In this document: piece by piece, positions 26,801-33,645 of the stretch
Numbering within the stretch: position 1 is the stretch's first letter
How the letters are laid out: every line of letters begins with the position of its first letter
Origin: Bacteroidota bacterium
GTDB taxonomy: Bacteria; Bacteroidota; Bacteroidia; Chitinophagales; Chitinophagaceae
NCBI GenBank assembly: GCA_023423405.1
Contig: JAFAFR010000038.1
Span: 121,557 to 185,556 of the forward strand
Length of the DNA: 64,000 bases
Direction: 5' to 3'
Translations under genes and position numbers: made by a program
The notes under the pieces: model-generated
What the model saw: only the letters and a program-made list of their open reading frames with translations
Database searches by the model: none
What the model was told of the DNA's origin: nothing

Positions 26801-28073
26801 GGGAGATCTTTCAGGAACTTATCCCAATCCAACCATTGGAAAACTGGCCGGTATTACAGTGGGTACAACCGCTCCCACCACCGGGCAAGTACTCAAATTT
26901 GACGGAACAAAATGGGCGCCGGGTGCCGACCTCACCGGAGGTGGCGGTGGCGGATCCCTGACCCTGCCTTTTACAGGCAGCGATGCCAGCACAGGCAGCT
27001 TGTTTCAAATTACAAATACCAATACCGGCGCTGCACTTTCCGGAATAAATACCATAAACAATAGTACAGCTATGGGGATTTACGGGTTGCAATCCTACAA
27101 TGGAGTAGGTGTTATGGGTAGCTCTGCCGGCACTGGCACCGGGATGTACGGATCATCCGTAAATGGTTATGGAGGAAGTTTTAGGTCGACAAATAACTAT
27201 GGTCTTGTTTCTACCTCAGACAAATCCATAGCAGCAGTTTTTAACACAATTGCCGACGCAAACGGTGTCAGAATACTCAGCCAGGGAAATACGACTAAAT
27301 CAGCGTTGTATGTTTTCAATGATAAATCAAACGGCATAGAGTCTGAAGTTAATAGTCCCGGTACAGCCGCAATCATGGGTGTTAACTACGACGATGGCGA
27401 AGCTATCATAGCAGCAAATGTGGGTGATAACGCGGCTGCTATTACTGGTATAAATTATGGGAATTATGCAGGCGTTAAAGGGGAATCCGAACTTGGAACC
27501 GGCGTTTGGGGAGAAACCTCTACGGGCGCAGCCATCGTTGGCAATCAAACGGGTGGGGGTAATGCCGCCGTCTTTTTGAAAAACGGGGTGCATGTTGCCC
27601 GTATAGATGGCAACGGAAAAGGTTATTTCAATGGAGGTACCGTTACCACCGGAGCAGATGTGGCAGAATATTTTGAAGTGGAGGGTACCACCTCTTCTTA
27701 CGAACCTGGCGACGTTTTGGAGATATCTACCGATTCCGATCGTAAAGTAGCAAAAAGCTCTAAACCATACAGCACCCTGATTGCCGGCGTATATGCCACG
27801 AAGCCTGGCGTGTTGCTCACTGAAATGGATGCTGCCAATGATGGCCCGCTGAATGGCGTACCTATGGGAGTCATTGGTGTCATTCCCACCAAAGTGAACC
27901 TGGAAGGTGGCGTTATCAAACGTGGTGACCTGCTGGTAACCTCCTCCCAACCTGGCGTAGCTATGAAAGGTGATCCTGATAAAATTCGTGTAGGTCAGGT
28001 GATTGGCAAGGCCCTGGCCGATTATTCAGGCAATGGTATTCGTAAAATAAACGTATTGGTAAGTATAAAATAA
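23838..28073 (+). CDS. Giant repeat fibre-like exported protein (1411 aa)
   Basis: Parts in order: signal peptide (PFVVGLFLCTSLKAQ); an N-terminal beta-domain starting VPKQINYQGIARN (about 22-138), common at the start of Bacteroidota repeat proteins; a repeat region at about 141-1005 made of linkers with GGDLxGxxPNP and decapeptides of the type DAAIGTSKIA; a globular Gly/Asn-rich region (about 1040-1270) with lower GC; and a C-terminal domain with GADVAEYFEVEG, EPGDVLEIS and VLVSIK at the end. That last domain resembles the autoproteolytic/chaperone domains at the ends of phage tail fibres (Peptidase_G2 type), an inference. There is no T9SS domain. It sits between a T9SS-sorted protein gene and a small exported protein gene. 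Confidence 0.85.
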   Translation: MIKQVMPFVVGLFLCTSLKAQVPKQINYQGIARNAYGTALTNQNISLRFSIREGSATGTVVYSERRTVTTNQFGLFSTAIGSEGASNISGSLDGVNWAGASGKFVEIEMDPKGGTNFVSMGSMPLTSVPFAFRAETASPVGAAGGDLAGAFPNPTVKDGAIGAAKLENGAVTAQKLGSAAVTTEKIADGSITAAKLAPGVIPSGGSGATGAAGGDLSGTFPNPTLGAGVVSTAKIADGAVTADKLAPGVIPVIPASLPPSGTAGGALSGSYPNPALANNAVGSAAIANNAVTTAKINDAAVTSGKIADAAVGTSQVADGSITAAKLAPGVIPTSLPVSGTAGGDLTGSFPNPTINANAVTSAKIADGAVGSSKIADAAINTSKVADGSITAAKLAPGVIPTSLPISGTAGGDLTGSFPNPTINANAVTSAKIADGAVSANKIADGAVGTAKLTDGSVNANKLAANAVTSAKVADAAIGTSKIADAAVGTSKIADAAINTSKVADGSITAAKLAPGVIPASLPVSGTAGGDLTGSFPNPTINANAVTSAKIADGAVSAAKVADAAIGTSKIADAAISTSKVADGSITAAKLAPGVIPTSLPVSGTAGGDLAGSYPNPTINTNAVTATKIADGAVGTTKLADGSVNANKLAANAVTSAKVADAAIGTPKIADAAISTSKVADGSITAAKLAPGVIPTSLPVSGTAGGDLAGSYPNPTINTNAVTATKIADGAVGTTKLVDGSVNANKLAANAVTSAKVADAAIGTSKVADGSITAAKLAPGVIPTSLPVSGTAGGDLTGTYPNPTIANSAVDAAALASNAVTNAKIADAAVGTSKIADAAISTSKVADGSITAAKLAPGVIPTSLPVSGTAGGDLTGTYPNPTIANSAVDAAALASNAVTNAKIADAAIGTSKIADGAVATNKLADASVNANKLAANAVTNAKIADAAVGTSKLADASVTGAKIANATITAAKLAPGVIPTSLPPSGAAGGDLSGTYPNPTIGKLAGITVGTTAPTTGQVLKFDGTKWAPGADLTGGGGGGSLTLPFTGSDASTGSLFQITNTNTGAALSGINTINNSTAMGIYGLQSYNGVGVMGSSAGTGTGMYGSSVNGYGGSFRSTNNYGLVSTSDKSIAAVFNTIADANGVRILSQGNTTKSALYVFNDKSNGIESEVNSPGTAAIMGVNYDDGEAIIAANVGDNAAAITGINYGNYAGVKGESELGTGVWGETSTGAAIVGNQTGGGNAAVFLKNGVHVARIDGNGKGYFNGGTVTTGADVAEYFEVEGTTSSYEPGDVLEISTDSDRKVAKSSKPYSTLIAGVYATKPGVLLTEMDAANDGPLNGVPMGVIGVIPTKVNLEGGVIKRGDLLVTSSQPGVAMKGDPDKIRVGQVIGKALADYSGNGIRKINVLVSIK
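24258..26845 (+). repeat. Coding repeat array: 28-residue linkers plus variable numbers of decapeptides
   Basis: Counting through the translation, the region is ten blocks of a linker (28 residues in blocks 4-10, 29-31 in the second and third) followed by n copies of a 10-residue unit, with n = 4, 2, 5, 4, 9, 5, 7, 6, 5, 9, and a final linker. Consensus unit is [DNA]-[GAN]-[AS]-[VI]-x-[TSA]-[AST]-K-[ILV]-A, so a lysine recurs every 10 residues. Block lengths in bases are therefore all 84 + 30n (for example 204, 354, 234, 294, 264, 234 between successive block ends). Confidence 0.85.
25573..26160 (+). repeat. Near-identical 294-bp tandem duplication inside the fibre gene
   Basis: Bases 25573-25866 and 25867-26160 line up with only scattered differences over most of their length; the second copy lost one decapeptide later in the array. 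A second pair with 234-bp spacing (26131 and 26365) is nearly identical for about 200 bases. Both are in frame. Confidence 0.75.
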
Positions 28074-28078
28074 TCCTC

Positions 28079-28423
28079 ATGAAAAAGCATACATTAAAAG
28101 CCTTTTTTGTTTTTGGTTGTCTATTGTTTGCAATCTCATTGAAAGCACAGAGCAACCGCCGCGTCCATGTGCCGGATCCGGCGGCAAGTGCGAGACTTGC
28201 AAGTGCTACCCATAAGTTCGACAAACAGGCCGCGATGATCCGAATTAACAAAATGAAGGAAGAAGCGCAAATGATGCGCCAACGTGATCTCCAAATCGCC
28301 CAGCAGGAGCAGCAAATGCTCCGCGCAGCGCAAAGCCTTCCCGTAAACCCCCGCCCGGTGCAGGCTACCCCGGTTCAACCAAAACCAGTTCAACCAAAAC
28401 CGGTCCCGGTTTCCAATAGGTAA
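28079..28423 (+). CDS. Small exported protein with coiled-coil and Pro-rich tail
   Basis: 114 residues starting 5 bases after the fibre gene stop, so co-transcribed with it. A signal peptide (FFVFGCLLFAISLKAQ) is followed by a charged helical segment rich in Met, Gln and Glu (NKMKEEAQMMRQRDLQIAQQEQQMLRAAQ) and a C-terminal Pro-Val repeat (QPKPVQPKPVPVS). It may be a periplasmic partner or anchor of the fibre protein; this rests on position only. No family is recognised. Confidence 0.75.
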   Translation: MKKHTLKAFFVFGCLLFAISLKAQSNRRVHVPDPAASARLASATHKFDKQAAMIRINKMKEEAQMMRQRDLQIAQQEQQMLRAAQSLPVNPRPVQATPVQPKPVQPKPVPVSNR

Positions 28424-28426
28424 AAC

Positions 28427-28456
28427 AAAAAACGCTGGCCGAAGCCAGCGTTTTTT
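28427..28456. terminator. Strong bidirectional terminator between the fibre operon and icd
   Basis: CGCTGGC (28433-28439) pairs with GCCAGCG (28444-28450) around the loop CGAA; A-run 28427-28432 and T-run 28451-28457 flank it, so it works in both directions for the convergent icd gene. Confidence 0.9.
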
Positions 28457-28474
28457 TATATCACTTTATAAAAA

Positions 28475-29707
28475 TCAACCTTTCAGCTTTTTCTGCAGGT
28501 TCTCATCAATGGCATCCAGGAATTCCTGGGTGTACAGAAAATGTTCGCCGTGCTTCACCTTATTGCCGTGCACACAAACTGCCAGGTCCTTGGTCATTTT
28601 GCCGGATTCAACCGTTTCTATACAAACCGCTTCCAGTGCATTGCTGAAATCGATCAGGGCCTGGTTGTTATCGAGCTTACCCCGGAAAGCAAGTCCGCGG
28701 GTCCAGGCAAAGATCGAAGCAATGGGATTGGTGGAAGTGGGCTTGCCGGCCTGGTGGTCGCGGTAGTGACGGGTTACTGTTCCGTGTGCAGCTTCTGCTT
28801 CCAGCGTTTTCCCGTCGGGCGTAACCAGCACGGAAGTCATCAGTCCCAGTGAACCGAATCCCTGCGCCACCGTGTCGCTTTGTACATCGCCGTCGTAATT
28901 CTTACAGGCCCATACAAAATTGCCGTTCCATTTCAGCGCGCTGGCCACCATGTCATCGATCAGGCGGTGCTCATAGGTAATACCCGCAGTTTCGAAAGCA
29001 GCTTTGAACTCCTTCTCATAGATTTCCTGGAAGATATCCTTGAAGCGGCCATCGTATTTTTTCAGGATGGTATTCTTGGTGGAGAGATACAGCGGCCATT
29101 TTTTGCTCAGGGCCATATTGAAACAGCTCCGTGCAAAACCGATGATGCTTTCATCGGTATTGTACATGGTCATGGCAACGCCATCGCCCTTGAAATTGAA
29201 TACCTCGAAGGTTTGCGCCTCCCCGCCGCCCTCGGGCGTAAATGTCATGGTGAGCTTGCCCTTGCCTTTGATGACGGTATCCGTCGCCCGGTACTGGTCG
29301 CCGAAAGCGTGGCGGCCAACAATGATGGGTGCTGTCCAGTTGGTTACCAAGCGGGGAATATTATTGATCACGATAGGCTCGCGGAACACGGTACCATCTA
29401 GGATGTTACGGATGGTGCCATTCGGGCTTTTCCACATTTGCTTGAGATTGAACTCTTTCACCCTGGCTTCGTCGGGGGTGATGGTGGCGCATTTGATTCC
29501 CACGCCATGTTCTTTGATCGCGTTGGCGGCGTCAATGGTCACCTGGTCGTTCGTGGCATCGCGGTGTTCAATGCCCAGGTCGAAATATTTAATATCCAGT
29601 TCCAGGTAGGGAAGGATCAGTTTGTCTTTGATGAATTGCCAGATGATCCTTGTCATTTCATCACCATCCAGCTCTACTACGGGATTGGCTACTTTAATCT
29701 TACTCAT
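28475..29707 (-). CDS. icd: NADP-dependent isocitrate dehydrogenase, homodimeric eukaryote-like type
   Basis: 410 residues from ATG 29707. It oxidises isocitrate to 2-oxoglutarate in the TCA cycle. The start (MSKIKVANPVVELDGDEMTRIIW), the IKCATITPDEARV segment, SPNGTIRNILDGTVFREPI (substrate Ser/Asn/Arg) and the NADP-binding EAAHGTVTRHYR identify the class shared with eukaryotic cytosolic enzymes. The 37 codons upstream in frame cross the promoter region and are not used. The ATG is preceded by a -7 box TAGGTTTG. A bidirectional terminator separates it from the fibre operon. Confidence 0.96.
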   Translation of the reverse strand: MSKIKVANPVVELDGDEMTRIIWQFIKDKLILPYLELDIKYFDLGIEHRDATNDQVTIDAANAIKEHGVGIKCATITPDEARVKEFNLKQMWKSPNGTIRNILDGTVFREPIVINNIPRLVTNWTAPIIVGRHAFGDQYRATDTVIKGKGKLTMTFTPEGGGEAQTFEVFNFKGDGVAMTMYNTDESIIGFARSCFNMALSKKWPLYLSTKNTILKKYDGRFKDIFQEIYEKEFKAAFETAGITYEHRLIDDMVASALKWNGNFVWACKNYDGDVQSDTVAQGFGSLGLMTSVLVTPDGKTLEAEAAHGTVTRHYRDHQAGKPTSTNPIASIFAWTRGLAFRGKLDNNQALIDFSNALEAVCIETVESGKMTKDLAVCVHGNKVKHGEHFLYTQEFLDAIDENLQKKLKG

Positions 29708-29734
29708 AGTCGGTTGATTTATAATGGAAGTCTG

Positions 29735-29742
29735 CAAACCTA
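29735..29742 (-). promoter_or_regulatory. -7 promoter element TAGGTTTG of icd
   Basis: Exact TAnnTTTG on the minus strand, about 27 bases before the icd ATG, in the region between icd and the first Crp-type regulator gene. Confidence 0.5.
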
Positions 29743-29816
29743 AGGCAATTGAGGAAAAAAACAAATGTAAAATCCGCCCGGGCAGGTTACCTTTATCCGT
29801 TCCTAAGCAGCCGGTC

Positions 29817-30401
29817 ATGTCTTTTGATGTCCTGTCTTATATTTCCGGGTTCGTTTCATTGACCCCTGATGAGCAGAAGCTTCTCCGGGAGCAGGTCCAG
29901 AATATTACCTGCTTTCCACGGCAGATATTGACCCGGCTGGGAGAGATGGAGCAGCAGGTGTATTTTGTTCAGAAGGGATTGATACGAAAATATTTTTACC
30001 GCGACAACGAAGAAGTGACTGTTCAACTGGCGCAGGAAGGAGATCTCGCCTCTTCCAGCGTATCTTTCCTGACCGGAGTGCCTTCCGACTTTGTACTGGA
30101 AACACTGGAACCCTGTACACTGGCTTTTATAACCAAATCTTCACTCGATACGCTCTTCAATTACAGTTATAATTTTGAGAAGATGGGGCGGCTCATTATC
30201 CTGGAATGGTTGCTGTACAAAGAGCGCTGGGATATTTCCAGGATGGTAAAGACACCCGGCGAACGCTACCGGATGTTCCTGCAGGAAAGGCCGGGGATGA
30301 TTAACCGGGTACCCCAGAAATACATCGCTTCCCTGCTTGATATGAAACCCGAAACATTGAGTCGGTTTAAGAAACTGGTGACGGTAGCAGACAATAATTG
30401 A
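29817..30401 (+). CDS. Crp/Fnr-family transcription regulator (first of a tandem pair)
   Basis: 194 residues from ATG 29817 (MSFDVLSYISGF). A cyclic-nucleotide-binding-like beta-roll domain (about 20-110: QVYFVQKGLIRKYFYRDNEEVTVQLAQEGDLASS, FLTGVPSDFVLETLEPC) is followed by a helix-turn-helix with KYIASLLDMKPETLSRFKKL. The residues that bind cAMP phosphate (Arg-Thr/Ser) are not evident, so another or no ligand is likely, as for most Bacteroidota members. An upstream in-frame ATG at 29724 lies in the icd promoter region and is not preferred. Confidence 0.85.
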   Translation: MSFDVLSYISGFVSLTPDEQKLLREQVQNITCFPRQILTRLGEMEQQVYFVQKGLIRKYFYRDNEEVTVQLAQEGDLASSSVSFLTGVPSDFVLETLEPCTLAFITKSSLDTLFNYSYNFEKMGRLIILEWLLYKERWDISRMVKTPGERYRMFLQERPGMINRVPQKYIASLLDMKPETLSRFKKLVTVADNN

Positions 30402-30402
30402 T

Positions 30403-31026
30403 ATGGAAAAATGGACGATCCCGGGATTGGAAGCCTATGCCAAACCCATACAGGGACTATTTCAATACATTAATTCCCACACCGGCATGGATCGCAATTC
30501 TTTTTTGCGACTCTCTTCCTATTGCATCGTACGTCGCTTCGACCGGAAAACGAATTTCCTGGTGCCGGGTGAAATCGATACACATTTCAACCTCATCATG
30601 CAGGGAGTGGTACGGAAATACCAGGTAGCCGGCAAAAAGGAAATCACCCTCCAACTCTCCACGGAAGGACATTTTATTCATTCCGAATTGTCTTTTTTCA
30701 CCGGAAAGCCCAGCCCCTGTTACCTGGAAACGCTGGAACCCGTGGTATTGCTTTCCTTGTCTTTCGACAATATGAACCGCTTGTTTGACGATATGCCCGA
30801 ACTGAACCGCCTGGCCCGTTTCATGGTTTCGGAAATGTATGTCAAAAAGGAAATACGCGACCTTGCCCATCTTCGCCTTACGCCGCGGGCCAGGTTCCTG
30901 CAATTTGTAAACCGCCATCCCGATATGATGCAGCGGGTTTCTCAGAAATACATTGCTTCCTACCTCAATATTAAACCGGAAACCTTCAGCCGGCTCAAAC
31001 ACCTGCTTCGCGAACAGCGGTCATAG
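30403..31026 (+). CDS. Crp/Fnr-family transcription regulator (second of a tandem pair)
   Basis: 207 residues, one base after the stop of its upstream paralogue (TGA-T-ATG). It shares the layout and several stretches with it (SFFTGKPSPCYLETLEPVVLL, VSQKYIASYLNIKPETFSRLKHLL), so the pair arose by duplication. Like the first copy it has the beta-roll plus helix-turn-helix but no clear cAMP-binding residues. The two products could act as a heterodimer or on overlapping sites. The 3' end overlaps the convergent mntH-type gene by 6 bases. Confidence 0.87.
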   Translation: MEKWTIPGLEAYAKPIQGLFQYINSHTGMDRNSFLRLSSYCIVRRFDRKTNFLVPGEIDTHFNLIMQGVVRKYQVAGKKEITLQLSTEGHFIHSELSFFTGKPSPCYLETLEPVVLLSLSFDNMNRLFDDMPELNRLARFMVSEMYVKKEIRDLAHLRLTPRARFLQFVNRHPDMMQRVSQKYIASYLNIKPETFSRLKHLLREQRS

Positions 31027-32904
31027 GTTTACCACCAGCACAGGCACCTGCAGATCGTGCCGGACCTTGTTGATGGTATCGCCATAGATCAGGTCTTCCA
31101 TGCCTTTGTGACGGTGTGCACCCATAATGAGCAGCTCGGCTTTTTCTTCCCGGGTGAAGCGCACAATATCAGCATGCCTTTGCTCGTGTCCCAGCCTCGT
31201 GATCGCCTTATACCCCTGTTTTGACAACTGGGCTGCATAGTGCTCCAGTTGCAGCGCATCCTGTTGTGATTCCAGGTCCTCGCTGGCATTGCCATACATT
31301 CTCGCCGTGGCGCTTTCTACAATATGAATGAGAATGAGCGTGGCGCCGGGACGGGTCTGCGCCATGGCATGCGCCATCAGCTTGCTGTCGAAGCGGCTGA
31401 ACTCGAGTGCAATGGCCACCCTTTCATAAACGGGCAGGGGTTTTATCTCCAGGCTTCTAAGGTCGGAGTGTATGGCAACGGGCAGGGGTACCCGCTTTTT
31501 GCGGAATGCCGGGTAGAGTATAACGGTAACGAGTAGGGCCAGCAGGAAAAGCAGCCCCAGTGCAATGAGTGTTTTTGTATACCAGGGATGCTGCATTTCC
31601 AGGTATCTGCTGGCTTCTGCCCATACCATGCGGAGGTTCAGGTAAACCAGGGTCGCTGCAACGATCCAGGCGGCCAGGCGGGTATAGGGGCCAATCCGGT
31701 GAATGCCCATTTTTTCGCGGTCGCTTACAAAATGGATCAGGGGTATAACGGCAAAGCCCAGTTGCAAACTCAGTATCACCTGGCTGAGGATCAGCATGGC
31801 GTCCACTTCGGCGTCTCCATATAAATAGATAACGATCAGGGCCGGCAGGATGGCGAGCAGCCTTGTGAGAAGGCGGCGCAGCCAGGGATTGATGCGCAGT
31901 TGCAAATGACCTTCCATTACGATCTGTCCGGCGAGCGTGCCGGTTACGGTAGAGCTTTGCCCGGCGGCGATCAGCGCAATGGCAAAAAGGGTAGGGGCAA
32001 GCTTTGTTCCCAACAGGTTATCAAGCAGACGGTGGGCATCTTCGATGCGGGCCACTTCGGTTTGCCCCGTTTTGTGGAAAGCCGTTGCCGCCAGTATAAG
32101 AATGGCGGCGTTTACAAAAAAAGCCAGGTTAAGGGCGATTGCGCTGTCGATCACGTTCATGCGGATGGCTTTTTTCTTTCCCTTGTCGTTGTTGCGGATC
32201 TTCCGGGTTTGAACCAGGGCCGAATGCAGGTAAAGATTGTGGGGCATTACGGTGGCGCCGATGATGCCGATGGCGATATAAAGCGCCTGGTCATTGGGAA
32301 GAGTGGGTATAAGTCCGGTTATCACTTCTCCCGGCACCGGCTTCACCAGCCATATCTCCACGATGAAAGAACCGGCAATTACGCTGATCAGGCCAATGAT
32401 AAAGAGTTCCATTTTTCGCATGCCCAGCTTTTGCAGCCAGAGGAGGAGAAAAGTGTCCAGTACTGTAATGGCTACCCCGGCCATGAGCGGAAGGCCGGTG
32501 AGCAGGTGGATACCGATCGCCATACCCAGCACTTCGGCGAGATCGGTGGCGGCGATGGCAATTTCGGCCAGGATATAGAGCATCACATTTACAGGCGCCG
32601 GAAAAGCTTCGCGGTTGGCCTGCGCCAGGTCGCGCCCCCTTACGATGCCCAGCCTTGCAGAAAGGCTTTGCAGGAGCAGGGCCATGATATTGCTCATGAG
32701 CAATACCCACAGTAATGAATAACCGAACTGGCTGCCGCCCTGCAGGTCAGTGGCCCAGTTGCCCGGGTCCATATAGCCCACGCTTACCAGGTAGGCGGGT
32801 CCCAGGAAGGAGAGGAATTTTTTCCAGAAGCCTTTCCGGTTGGTGGTATCCACCGAACTGTGGACTTCGCTCAGGGAAACATCATTTGGATTGGGTTGCA
32901 TCAT
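31021..32904 (-). CDS. mntH: NRAMP-family Mn2+/Fe2+ transporter fused to a UspA domain
   Basis: 627 residues. Residues 1-470 are an NRAMP transporter with the metal-binding DPGN (46-49) and MPH (220-222) motifs. After the last helix a cytoplasmic universal-stress-protein domain begins near 493 (VYERVAIALEFSRFDS) and ends LQVPVLVVNL; its nucleotide loop reads MGAHRHKGMEDLIYGDTINK, different from the classic G-x2-G-x9-G pattern, so ATP binding is uncertain. NRAMP proteins without the Usp domain are about 420-450 residues. It overlaps the upstream mntR-type gene by about 20 bases, so the repressor and transporter form one operon. An alternative start is the next ATG. Confidence 0.92.
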   Translation of the reverse strand: MMQPNPNDVSLSEVHSSVDTTNRKGFWKKFLSFLGPAYLVSVGYMDPGNWATDLQGGSQFGYSLLWVLLMSNIMALLLQSLSARLGIVRGRDLAQANREAFPAPVNVMLYILAEIAIAATDLAEVLGMAIGIHLLTGLPLMAGVAITVLDTFLLLWLQKLGMRKMELFIIGLISVIAGSFIVEIWLVKPVPGEVITGLIPTLPNDQALYIAIGIIGATVMPHNLYLHSALVQTRKIRNNDKGKKKAIRMNVIDSAIALNLAFFVNAAILILAATAFHKTGQTEVARIEDAHRLLDNLLGTKLAPTLFAIALIAAGQSSTVTGTLAGQIVMEGHLQLRINPWLRRLLTRLLAILPALIVIYLYGDAEVDAMLILSQVILSLQLGFAVIPLIHFVSDREKMGIHRIGPYTRLAAWIVAATLVYLNLRMVWAEASRYLEMQHPWYTKTLIALGLLFLLALLVTVILYPAFRKKRVPLPVAIHSDLRSLEIKPLPVYERVAIALEFSRFDSKLMAHAMAQTRPGATLILIHIVESATARMYGNASEDLESQQDALQLEHYAAQLSKQGYKAITRLGHEQRHADIVRFTREEKAELLIMGAHRHKGMEDLIYGDTINKVRHDLQVPVLVVNL

Positions 32905-33556
32905 ATGCTACATAAAGGTGTGCGGCCAATTGCTCGCTGATGATGAAAGGAGAAGAACCGGAAATGCTGATTTCGAGCGACCTGTCAAAAGCAAAACGCT
33001 GCAGCACGCTGAGCCGGGTTCCGATGGAAATGCGGTTATGGCGCAACAGCTCCAGCATAGGTGTAGACTGGTTGCTCACGCTGACGATATCCCCGCTTTG
33101 CCCCACCGGCAGCTCCAGCAGCGGAATTTGCCGGATAGCAGGCAGCCTTCCCTGGCTGTCAGGGATAGGATCGCCGTGCGGGTCGGTCCTTGGATGCCCC
33201 AGGAACTGGTCGAGCCGGTCGATCAGCTTGCGGCTGCTGATGTGTTCCAGTTCTTCCGCGATCTCATGCACTTCTTCCCAGCCGAACTGCAACTTTTCTA
33301 CCAGGAAATATTCCCAAAGGCGGTGCTTGCGGATAACCTGGAGCGCCAGCTTGCGGCCCTCAGCGCTCAGCTTCACCCCTTTATAAGGTTGGTATTGCAG
33401 TAATTTCTGGGTCTTCAGTTTTTTCAGCATGTCTGTAACCGAAGCGGGGGCCGTTTGCAACTGCCGGGCCAGCGCGTTGGTGCTCACCACTCCTTCATCC
33501 TGCTGCAGGTGAAAAATGGCTTTGATATAATTTTCCTTACTGGTAGAATATTTCAA
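32882..33556 (-). CDS. mntR: DtxR/MntR-family metal-dependent transcription repressor
   Basis: 224 residues. The N-terminal winged helix is MKYSTSKENYIKAIFHLQ ... NALARQLQTAPASVTDMLKKL, followed by the dimerisation/metal domain (WEYFLVEKLQFGWEEVHEIAEELEHISSRKLIDRLDQFLGHP, with the conserved His, Glu and Asp ligands) and a C-terminal SH3-like FeoA domain (about 150-222). It should repress the NRAMP operon when Mn2+ or Fe2+ is plentiful. The start codon is TTG (33556), chosen because homologues begin exactly there. A double palindrome sits just upstream. Confidence 0.9.
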   Translation of the reverse strand: MKYSTSKENYIKAIFHLQQDEGVVSTNALARQLQTAPASVTDMLKKLKTQKLLQYQPYKGVKLSAEGRKLALQVIRKHRLWEYFLVEKLQFGWEEVHEIAEELEHISSRKLIDRLDQFLGHPRTDPHGDPIPDSQGRLPAIRQIPLLELPVGQSGDIVSVSNQSTPMLELLRHNRISIGTRLSVLQRFAFDRSLEISISGSSPFIISEQLAAHLYVAYDATQSK

Positions 33557-33560
33557 TGTA

Positions 33561-33588
33561 TCTAAATAAATATTTAGACAAATCTAAA
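33561..33588. promoter_or_regulatory. Candidate metal-repressor operator upstream of mntR-mntH
   Basis: Two overlapping perfect inverted repeats: TCTAAATA-AA-TATTTAGA (33561-33578) and TTTAGA-CAAA-TCTAAA (33573-33588). They share one half-site, giving three TCTAAA/TTTAGA half-sites that end 5 bases before the TTG start codon. This is the expected style and position for autoregulation by a DtxR-type dimer; binding is inferred. Confidence 0.7.
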
Positions 33589-33645
33589 AAAAATCGTCGT
33601 AAAAATCACTGCCCGAATCGAAAAGGAGCTTTATTTTAGCGATTC

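Noticed and set aside
24258..26845. CRISPR-like array
   Set aside because: Repeats are in frame, coding, of variable block length and with no unique spacers; no cas gene is near.
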